Source: Microcaldota archaeon
GTDB lineage: Archaea > Micrarchaeota > Micrarchaeia > Micrarchaeales > CABMGC01
NCBI GenBank assembly: GCA_021848065.1
Contig: JAJZNA010000007.1
Location: forward strand, 1-61,765
DNA: 61,765 bases
Direction of reading: 5' to 3'
Below are positions 40,355 to 46,985 of the stretch, piece by piece. Below the pieces are notes generated by a model. The model saw only the letters and a list, made by a program, of their open reading frames with translations, was not told the DNA's origin and did not search any database. A program made the position numbers and the translations under genes. Position 1 is the stretch's first letter, and each line of letters opens with the position of its first letter.

Positions 40355-41685
40355 GTGACATCCTCTCCTAACTAAAGGTTAGGAGCTTCCCCTGCGGTTG
40401 CAGGGTCTGTTCTCAGTTCTTTGAGTTCGTTTGCATTCCCTGTTGGAATGTATTTACGGTTCTCTCCCTGAGCGTGACTTCCCCTCTGTCCGAGGGTAGC
40501 TCTTTTGAGTATGTTCTGCGCAGCGTTTATGTCCCTGTCCATGCGCAATCCGCATCTGTCGCAGATGTATTCCCTCGTGGAAAGCGGCATTTCCTTTATT
40601 GCGCCGCAGTCGCTGCATTCCTTTGAGGTGTTCCTTGCGTCCACTTTGTATACTTTCATGCCGGCACTTTCAGCCTTGTATGAAAGCATGTTTATGAATC
40701 TGTTCCATGAGGCATTTTGTATTGACTGGGCAAGGCGATGGTTCCTTACCATATTATTTATGTGCAATTCCTCTACGGCAAAAGAGGTATATCCCCCATG
40801 GGCCAGTTTGTCTGATAGTTTGTGCATGAAGTCGTTTGACTGGCTGGTTACGTGCTTCCATTCTTCCTGAAGATGGTACTTTGCCTTTTCCCTCCTCGTT
40901 GAGCCTTTATTTCTTCTTGCGACTATTTGCTGCCATCTGGAGATCCTCTTCTCCCTCTTCTTGAAGAATTTTGGCTTCTGGATTGTCTGTCCGTCTGATA
41001 ATGCAATGAAATTGTTGAGACCCATGTCTATGCCGACTGGATTTATGTCTTCTATCTTTGGAGAACTTATTATCTGTTCTGCCGTAAAGATTGCGTAATA
41101 TTCGTTTCCTTCCCTCTTTATCGTCATATTCTTTACATTTCCGATGATATTCCTGTGCTGCTCTATACGCATCGTGCCTATTTTTGAGACCCTGAGTCTT
41201 CCTTTTTGTATCCTAAAAGAGCCGTTGCTCTCTATGTGGGTTATGGAATTGAACTTGTCTTTCGATTTGAAACGTGGGAATCCTGCCTTTATTTTTGCGC
41301 CTGCTTTCTTCTGCTGGCATCTCCTGAAGAAGTTTTGGTATGTTCTGAGAAGTCTGTTGCGAATGTCTACTCTGACATGAGCGTAGAGTTGCAGATATGA
41401 TTTGTCTTCTTTTATTATGGCATTGAGGAATTGATTTATGGTTTTCTGCGATATTTTTGAATCTGGATTGTTCTTATGTGCATTTATCGTCTTTTCAAGG
41501 AGTTTGTTGTATAATCTCTGCGACATGGAAATTGCGTCGTCTATCTCTTTCTGCCTCTTTGCGTCAGGATATATCCTAAACTTGTAGGCACGCATTGTTT
41601 CCATGTTCCCTGTTTTGTTTTGCATTTTTATATACCTTATTGCACGCCCTTACTCCTATCTCAAGGATAGGAGTTTGCGGGCGTG
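40355..41685 (-). mobile_element. TnpB-only element (IS200/IS605 type)
   Basis: Boundaries estimated from structure: left end with hairpin 41652-41660/41666-41674 inside an outer stem 41643-41649/41679-41685; right end with hairpin 40365-40372/40378-40385 and a second hairpin 40391-40395/40400-40404, ending GAGGATGTCACA. It carries only tnpB and no tnpA transposase, so transposition would need a TnpA elsewhere. The right-end hairpins overlap the tnpB 3' end, where the omega guide RNA arises in characterised TnpB systems. The sequence after GTCACA on the minus strand would be its guide. Confidence 0.75.
40372..41625 (-). CDS. tnpB: RNA-guided nuclease TnpB (IS605 OrfB)
   Basis: A 417-residue TnpB, ancestor type of Cas12, that with an omega RNA cuts DNA next to a short TAM and promotes element retention. 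Start region YKFRIYPDAKRQKEID is classical. RuvC residues are D200 (PVGIDMGLNNF), E285 (FAVEELHIN) and the Asp of RMDRDINAAQNIL (363-365). The zinc ribbon is C337-x2-C340 ... C355-x2-C358. All motifs are intact, so it should be active. The last 50 residues and stop codon form part of the right-end hairpins. ATG 41625 or M8/M11 are possible starts. Confidence 0.93.
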   Translation of the reverse strand: MQNKTGNMETMRAYKFRIYPDAKRQKEIDDAISMSQRLYNKLLEKTINAHKNNPDSKISQKTINQFLNAIIKEDKSYLQLYAHVRVDIRNRLLRTYQNFFRRCQQKKAGAKIKAGFPRFKSKDKFNSITHIESNGSFRIQKGRLRVSKIGTMRIEQHRNIIGNVKNMTIKREGNEYYAIFTAEQIISSPKIEDINPVGIDMGLNNFIALSDGQTIQKPKFFKKREKRISRWQQIVARRNKGSTRREKAKYHLQEEWKHVTSQSNDFMHKLSDKLAHGGYTSFAVEELHINNMVRNHRLAQSIQNASWNRFINMLSYKAESAGMKVYKVDARNTSKECSDCGAIKEMPLSTREYICDRCGLRMDRDINAAQNILKRATLGQRGSHAQGENRKYIPTGNANELKELRTDPATAGEAPNL

Positions 41686-42242
41686 TTGGATTTTATCATG
41701 CTTCTTGCTGCTATGATATGGGGCAGCACATTATCGCATGACTCGGACCTGCACAAAAGCCCGTCAAGCTTTCTTTCTACCGCAGATACTGAAGTGCCTG
41801 AATTTATCACCCAATAATTGTCCACGAATCCTGAAATGCTGACGCCTGCGGCCCTTTCTATAGCCCGCTGCCGCATGCCTGAAGAGAGGACGATATGGGC
41901 GCCATAATCGCGTCTTATTGCAGCGAGTAGGTTTAGGTATTCTGCAGTGATGCGGTGAGGGTTGTGGTAGTCCAGCATTAAGACCCGTCCACCTATCCTC
42001 AAGTATGGGAATACGTAATCAGGGAGGTAGGAGTCCTGAAACATTTTTTCGGATGGATATAGTTGGCAAGGCTCGTACACTGCCGCAACACCCATCCTGA
42101 GTATGGCTTTTTTGAGCAGCGTCTCAGGACCCCGAGTGTGAGTCTCAGGGGTAACGCGCCTGTGACACACTATCAACGCTGCAATACCATCTGCAGACTG
42201 CCTTGTAAGGCTACCTGCCATGACCAACCCAACACCCAACAA
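41661..42242 (-). CDS. Unknown protein truncated or fused at the TnpB insertion
   Basis: A 193-residue ORF (M8 at 42221 is an alternative start) with alternating strands and helices: RVLMLDYHNPHRITAEYLNLL and YGAHIVLSSGMRQRAIERAAG are the clearest segments, reminiscent of an alpha/beta barrel. The SSGMR stretch faintly recalls RNase P p30 but the rest does not match well. The final four codons and stop (N-S-Y-P-stop) are encoded by the TnpB left-end hairpin, so the natural C-terminus was probably lost to the insertion. The cysteines (C27, C59) are not paired as a motif. Confidence 0.55.
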   Translation of the reverse strand: MLGVGLVMAGSLTRQSADGIAALIVCHRRVTPETHTRGPETLLKKAILRMGVAAVYEPCQLYPSEKMFQDSYLPDYVFPYLRIGGRVLMLDYHNPHRITAEYLNLLAAIRRDYGAHIVLSSGMRQRAIERAAGVSISGFVDNYWVINSGTSVSAVERKLDGLLCRSESCDNVLPHIIAARSMIKSNTPANSYP

Positions 42243-42292
42243 TAGAGTAAGGTAAGGATGCAGTATTTAAAACTTGTCTGGAGATTTCCGCA

Positions 42293-43189
42293 TCAGGCCT
42301 TTGCCATCTTAACGATATGGCGTATTATGTGCTTGGCTGGGTCAACCTTTGTGACCTTCTTGAACGTGGACCACGAAACTGTTGGATTTGACTCGAGAAC
42401 ATAGTAGCCCTCAGCAGTCTGGGCTATGTCTATGCCTGCAAAGTCAAGGTCTAGAGCCTTGGCAGATTTTATTGCAATCTCCCTGAGTTCGTCATCTGGC
42501 CTGACAGCTTTTGCCACTGCCCCCTGCGCTACGTTGGACTTCCACGAACTGGACTTTCTGAACTCGGCGCCTATAACTTCGCCGCCCACCACAATGACAC
42601 GATAGTCACCGCCATGTCTCTTTTCAAGAAACTTCTGCACGTACAAGGGCTTGCTGAGATTTACGAAGCTGCTGAATACATGCATTGCAACGTCGGGATT
42701 GTCTACCTTGAAGACACCAAGGCCTGCGGCCATTCTCAAAGGCTTCACCACAGCCTTGCCATAATCCTTGACAGCGTGGTAACCTGCCAGGGAGTTCTCG
42801 CTCGAACAAGTGTCTGGAACATTTATGCCATTACTTGAGAGCGACATTAGGGCACCGAGCTTATCGCTGGCACGTATCCACGCCAGGATGTTGTTTGCCA
42901 CGTAGGTCCCTGACATCTCCATTGACATGACCGACCAGACCTTCTGGCTCATCTGCTCGTAGTCGCGTACGAAGCCGATGTGCCTGAGCACTGCGCAGTC
43001 AAGTTCTATGGGAGACTCTCCAAGTACGCCATTGACACGGAACGGGCGCACCTTTCCGGCATCTATTCGCACAGAGATGTCGGCCATGTCTATTCGCATA
43101 GGATTGCATCCCTGGGACCTTATCGCCTTCTCGAGGTCCCTGTATTCATTTATGAAAGGCCTGTCAGACTCGATTATACCTATGTCCAT
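42293..43189 (-). CDS. RimK-type ATP-grasp ligase, second copy
   Basis: Read from ATG 43189 (MDIGIIESDRP) it has 298 residues and starts 12 bases after pth2; a longer ORF from 43252 would run into pth2 and is rejected. It aligns along its whole length with the ligase at 11.9 kb, sharing LARxIxSDKL-type helices, VVKPLRMAAGLGVFKVDNPD, YVQKFLEKRHGGDYRVIVVGGE, SWKSNVAQGA and FAGIDIAQTAEGYYVLESNP. Substrate is unknown; the pair may glutamylate two different acceptors, or one modifies ribosomal protein S6-like targets as RimK does. Confidence 0.8.
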   Translation of the reverse strand: MDIGIIESDRPFINEYRDLEKAIRSQGCNPMRIDMADISVRIDAGKVRPFRVNGVLGESPIELDCAVLRHIGFVRDYEQMSQKVWSVMSMEMSGTYVANNILAWIRASDKLGALMSLSSNGINVPDTCSSENSLAGYHAVKDYGKAVVKPLRMAAGLGVFKVDNPDVAMHVFSSFVNLSKPLYVQKFLEKRHGGDYRVIVVGGEVIGAEFRKSSSWKSNVAQGAVAKAVRPDDELREIAIKSAKALDLDFAGIDIAQTAEGYYVLESNPTVSWSTFKKVTKVDPAKHIIRHIVKMAKA

Positions 43190-43200
43190 CAGGCGCGCAC

Positions 43201-43557
43201 CTAAAGCAGTTTTAGCGAGGATGTGAAGAAGTCTATCTCGCTCTTCTTCCATGGGCCTATGCCAAGAGTGGTTATGGTGCCTGGAGGCAGCTGCGTAAGC
43301 CCCGCGTCGTTTATAAGCGCGCAGGGGATCTTCTTGAACTTGAACGCCTCGTACAGTTTCTTTATGACTTTATCGTCCTCGACTTTAAGGACTATCTTCT
43401 TCTGGCCTGAAGAGAGCCATGCATCCGCGACATCGGCATTTGATCTAGACGCGCTTAGGTAGGCCGAGACTGAGGCATGGGCTACCTGGGCAGCCATCTT
43501 GCCCTTGCCCATGTCCAGATCCGTGCGTACAAGTATTACTTGCTTTATCTCATCCAT
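43201..43557 (-). CDS. pth2: Peptidyl-tRNA hydrolase, archaeal type
   Basis: Releases peptides from tRNAs that fell off the ribosome. The 118 residues match Pth2: QVILVRTDLDMGKGKMAAQVAHASV with the catalytic Lys/His region, QKKIVLKVEDDKVIKKLYEAF, CALINDAGLTQLPPGTITTLGIGP. It is 8 bases downstream of a coiled-coil ORF and 12 upstream of a RimK-like ligase on the same strand, so likely an operon. Confidence 0.95.
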   Translation of the reverse strand: MDEIKQVILVRTDLDMGKGKMAAQVAHASVSAYLSASRSNADVADAWLSSGQKKIVLKVEDDKVIKKLYEAFKFKKIPCALINDAGLTQLPPGTITTLGIGPWKKSEIDFFTSSLKLL

Positions 43558-43565
43558 GTAGACCG

Positions 43566-43817
43566 TTATATTGACTTGAGCTTTTCCTTTGCCCTGTCCA
43601 GCTCCCTCTTTGCTGCCAGCATGTGGTTTGATACTATCTCAAGATTCTCTATCAGCCCTTCGCTGAAATCAAGAGAGGCCTTGTTCTTGGCTATGCGCTT
43701 TCCAACCGCCTTGATGTTCTTCTGGTGCACGTCAAGCTCTTTGGATATTTCCTCCAAGAGTTCGTACTCGTTTAGAAGCTCGTTCTTCCCGGGCATGATA
43801 TCATTTAGCATTTGCAC
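43566..43817 (-). CDS. Small coiled-coil protein
   Basis: An 83-residue, almost wholly helical, charged protein with heptad-like spacing of Leu/Ile/Val (ELLNEYELLEEISKELDVHQKNIK and LIENLEIVSNHMLAAKRELDRAKEKL regions, cited by first residues). It precedes pth2 by 8 bases, suggesting co-transcription. The gene is divergent from priS; M3 (43811) is an alternative start. No family recognised; prefoldin-like helices are possible but the beta hairpin is absent. Confidence 0.6.
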   Translation of the reverse strand: MQMLNDIMPGKNELLNEYELLEEISKELDVHQKNIKAVGKRIAKNKASLDFSEGLIENLEIVSNHMLAAKRELDRAKEKLKSI

Positions 43818-43884
43818 CGCTTTGTCTTAAAAAAGTGACTGTACAAGCTATTTATTGGTTGCATTCGGATAGTTAATTGATTGG

Positions 43885-45048
43885 ATGGCGCCGCCGATGG
43901 AGGAGCTTGGAAACGACTTCATAAACAGGCTGATCTCCGAGTACTACAAGGATGCCAAGTATTTAGCTCCAGAAAGGATGTCAGAGCGTGAGTTCGGCGT
44001 CGGCAATTATGACATCAAGATAGCGTACAGGCATATGTCATTCGGGTACGAGAACGCGCTAAGATCGTACCTTTCTGCGAATTCCGTGCCTTACGTCTCA
44101 TGCTCTGCGGCTTACTATAGGTTCCCTGCGGGCAGGCCGATGGAGGCGAAGGGATGGCTCGGTTCAGAGCTGGTGTTCGACCTTGACGCAGATGACATGG
44201 AGCTGGACTGCCAGAAGGTGCATGGAAGCAGATGGGTGTGCAGGAACTGTTTTACCAAGGTTAGGGAAGAGACGATAAAGCTGGTATACGACTTCCTGAT
44301 CCCGGATTTCGGATTTTCTGAGAAGGACATAAGGGTGAACTTCAGCGGCAATAGGGGCTACCACGTGCACATAAACAGAGAGAACGTGCTGCAGCTTGAC
44401 GGCGCCTCTAGGAGGGAGATAAGCAATTACATAGCAGGCATAGGCATGGAGTTCGGCGAATTCTTCCCCACTGCAGGCATACGTGGAACCACCCTTGTTG
44501 GACCCAAGCCTTCTGATACGGGATGGAAGGGCAAGATAGCAAGGAACTTCCTATCTAACCTGAATGCAGGAGTAGATTCCATGATGGGCATGGGCATAGA
44601 TAGGAGCATGGCAACAAAGCTGTACCGCAAGAAGAGCCTGATAGAGATGGGCATAAGGAACGGGAACTGGGATATGGTGTACATAAAGAACAAGGCGGAC
44701 TTCTGGAAGAGAATACTCGACAGGCAGGCAGTGAGCCAGAGCGACAGGATAGACAAGAATGTGACCAACGACCCCACCCACCTGATAAGGCTTCCAAACA
44801 CCATACATGGAGGCACGGGCCTTGTTGCTGCCAGGCTCAGGGAGCCGCGTGCGCTCTACAGCTTCGATCCGATGCGCGACGCGATAGCGTTCAGGAAGGG
44901 GCATGTCAGGATATCAGCAAAGACGGATTACGAGCTGTACATGGGGGGGCAGAGATACGGGCCGTACGGCGGTGAGATAAACGTGCCCACATATGTTGGG
45001 GTTTACTTATACCTTAAAGGGTATGCAAAGATACTTAGGGAAGTCTAG
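43885..45048 (+). CDS. priS: DNA primase small (catalytic) subunit
   Basis: A 387-residue archaeal primase subunit that makes RNA/DNA primers with PriL. The catalytic acids are D99 and D101 in ELVFDLDADDM, with a further Asp later; the zinc knuckle is C109/H114/C120/C123 in the following region. The SGNRGYHVHINRENV signature and STAxxIRGT-like AGIRGTTLVGPK and RLPNTIHGGTGL motifs are all present. Length is typical. priL is not in the window. A G7 run lies in the coding sequence at 44945-44951. Confidence 0.94.
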   Translation: MAPPMEELGNDFINRLISEYYKDAKYLAPERMSEREFGVGNYDIKIAYRHMSFGYENALRSYLSANSVPYVSCSAAYYRFPAGRPMEAKGWLGSELVFDLDADDMELDCQKVHGSRWVCRNCFTKVREETIKLVYDFLIPDFGFSEKDIRVNFSGNRGYHVHINRENVLQLDGASRREISNYIAGIGMEFGEFFPTAGIRGTTLVGPKPSDTGWKGKIARNFLSNLNAGVDSMMGMGIDRSMATKLYRKKSLIEMGIRNGNWDMVYIKNKADFWKRILDRQAVSQSDRIDKNVTNDPTHLIRLPNTIHGGTGLVAARLREPRALYSFDPMRDAIAFRKGHVRISAKTDYELYMGGQRYGPYGGEINVPTYVGVYLYLKGYAKILREV

Positions 45049-45130
45049 CCGGGCTAAGGCGCTATGATAAGTAACTTTATTAAAGGTTGCCAGCAAATAT
45101 AGAAGGTGCATATTCTACATAGGTGAATTT

Positions 45131-45649
45131 GTGGGAGCTTACAAGCAGATATCATCAAGTTTCAGAAACGAGTTCAAGTCAAGGGGAGACGTAGTCAAGT
45201 CAAGGCTCATGAAGTGGAGGAATGAACCTACGCTTATGAGAGTGGAAAGGCCGACAAACCTTGCCCGCGCACGCGAACTTGGATACAAGGCAAAGCAGGG
45301 AGTAATAGTCGTACGCATCAAGATAAGGAAAGGACTTAGGAAGAGGGCGAAGCCGCGAGGAGGGAGGAAGCCTTCCAAGTCGGGAAGATTCTTTGCTCAT
45401 GAAAAGTCCTTCCAGGCAATGGCGGAGGAAAGGGCTGCAAAGAAGTTCGACAACTGCGAAGTCGTTAATTCTTATTATGTGGGAGAAGACGGATCCTTCA
45501 AGTTCTTCGAGACAATAATGGTAGACAGGGAGCACCCTACAGTAAGGTCTGATAGGTTCTACGGACAGGTAGTGAGGAGGAACAACAGGGCCCTACGCGG
45601 ACTTACTCACGCGGGCCAGGAGCACAGGGATAGCGTAAACAAGAAGTAA
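45131..45649 (+). CDS. rpl15e: Ribosomal protein L15e
   Basis: A 172-residue archaeal/eukaryal-only large-subunit protein, slightly shorter than the usual 190 or so. Recognised by the start MGAYKQISSSFRNEFKSRGD, PTNLARARELGYKAKQGVIVVRI, RKRAKPRGGRKPSKSGRFF and RGLTHAGQEHRDSVNKK at the end. It begins with GTG 45131. The very short gap to the next ORF (1 base) indicates an operon with pcc1. Confidence 0.96.
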   Translation: MGAYKQISSSFRNEFKSRGDVVKSRLMKWRNEPTLMRVERPTNLARARELGYKAKQGVIVVRIKIRKGLRKRAKPRGGRKPSKSGRFFAHEKSFQAMAEERAAKKFDNCEVVNSYYVGEDGSFKFFETIMVDREHPTVRSDRFYGQVVRRNNRALRGLTHAGQEHRDSVNKK

Positions 45650-45650
45650 G

Positions 45651-45890
45651 GTGCTTCTTTTGCCAAGGGCAAAACTGACGGTTGAGCTCGATAGGCCTGG
45701 AGACCATTTTGAGATCCTCAAGGGAGGGGAAACCCCGAAACGCTGCAAGGTGGATCTGAAGATAAACGGGGGTCAGCTCGTGATAGACATAGATGCGGAA
45801 GATAGCAGGGCCCTTGCGTCGGCTCTTGGCAGTGTCATAAAGCAGATGCGCATAATAGAGGAGGCTTCTGGGGCATTAGGGAAAGATTGA
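45651..45890 (+). CDS. KEOPS subunit Pcc1-like
   Basis: A 79-residue protein. The C-terminal IDIDAEDSRALASALGSVIKQMRIIEEA is the Pcc1 signature (A-D/E-D-x-R-A-L..A-L-x-S-V/L helix). Pcc1 dimerises the KEOPS complex (Kae1-Bud32-Cgi121), which makes t6A37 in tRNA. The start (TTG-like, 45651) is unsure and translation may begin a few codons later. Its position after rpl15e is an informational neighbourhood common for KEOPS genes. Confidence 0.75.
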   Translation: MLLLPRAKLTVELDRPGDHFEILKGGETPKRCKVDLKINGGQLVIDIDAEDSRALASALGSVIKQMRIIEEASGALGKD

Positions 45891-45953
45891 GAGGCCATAT
45901 GGCCCATAGGTGCTTGTTTTAAACGTTAAGAGCTATTTTCTTAGTGTGCGCAT

Positions 45954-46973
45954 ATGAGGATAATAAGGTTCAACCCGGTGAGCAATGCGCTCAAGCTCGT
46001 CCCCGAGTCGTTCGATGACTTATATCTTTTGGCAATGATAGTCGCAACCGGGGACAGTGTCGAAAGCAAGTCGACGCGCAGGTTCAGGCCAAACGAAGGG
46101 GACAAGGGCGAGCAGAAGGACGTAATCATAAGGCTGTCTGTGGAGAGGACCGAAATTGACAAGAACTCCGGAAGGCTTAGGGCTTCTGGAAAGATAACCA
46201 TGGGAAGGCCTGAGGAGTACGTGGTTCTGGGCAGCTACCATACGCTCAGCGTGGGGCCCGGAGACATCGTAGACATAGTGAAAGGGGAATGGAAGGAGTA
46301 TATCCTCGCGAGGATAAAGCAGGCGGTTGCTGATGCGAGGAAGCCTAGGCTAGGCATAATAGTGCTTGATGATGAAAAGGCCCTGGTGTCTTACATAAAG
46401 GGATACGGGATAGAGGTCGTTTCTGAACTTTACAGCAGGCTAAGCAAGAGGATGAAGGAGAAGGATTTCGAGAAGGCTAGGGAGAAGTACTTCGAAACTA
46501 TCATAGCAGCTGTCAAGAACATGTCTGTTGACATGGTGGTGATAGCAGGGCCTGGCTTCACCAAAGATGACATAAAGAAATATATTGAGGACAGGGGAGT
46601 GGAGGTGGGAAAGAAGCTTGTGTATACCCCAGCGAGCGACGCGGAGAGGTCGGGCATACGCGAGGCGATGCAGAGCGACGCAGTAGCCCGCGTGCTTGAA
46701 CATGAGCATGTAAAGAAGGAATTCGCATACCTCAATGAATTCCTCTCGGCGCTTAGGGCCGGAAACGCATTTCATGGGGTTGGAAGGGTTAAGGAGGGGC
46801 TGGAGGCTGCGAGGGTGAGGGTGGTTATGGTCAACGACTCGATGCTGAACAATGAAGCGGTGAAGGGAGTGCTGGATGAAGCAGACATGAGGAAGGTGAA
46901 GATAGAGATATTCAACTCCGAGGACGACGCGGGCATGCAGCTTGGGAATTTCTCGGGCATAGCTGCGGTATAG
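45954..46973 (+). CDS. pelA: Pelota (Dom34) ribosome-rescue factor
   Basis: A 339-residue release-factor-like protein that with ABCE1 splits stalled ribosomes. The N-terminal Sm-like domain carries VSNALKLVPESFDDLYLLAMI and DVIIRLSVERTEIDKNSGRL; the central domain has ADARKPRLGIIVLDDEKALVSYI; the C-terminal L7Ae-like domain has VRVVMVNDSMLNNEAVKGVLDEA. No GGQ motif, as expected. A TATA-like stretch precedes the ATG. Confidence 0.95.
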   Translation: MRIIRFNPVSNALKLVPESFDDLYLLAMIVATGDSVESKSTRRFRPNEGDKGEQKDVIIRLSVERTEIDKNSGRLRASGKITMGRPEEYVVLGSYHTLSVGPGDIVDIVKGEWKEYILARIKQAVADARKPRLGIIVLDDEKALVSYIKGYGIEVVSELYSRLSKRMKEKDFEKAREKYFETIIAAVKNMSVDMVVIAGPGFTKDDIKKYIEDRGVEVGKKLVYTPASDAERSGIREAMQSDAVARVLEHEHVKKEFAYLNEFLSALRAGNAFHGVGRVKEGLEAARVRVVMVNDSMLNNEAVKGVLDEADMRKVKIEIFNSEDDAGMQLGNFSGIAAV

Positions 46974-46985
46974 CTACATCTGGCG

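Noticed and set aside
41661..42242. RNase P protein p30
   Set aside because: Only one short SSGMR-like similarity; the rest lacks the p30 pattern.
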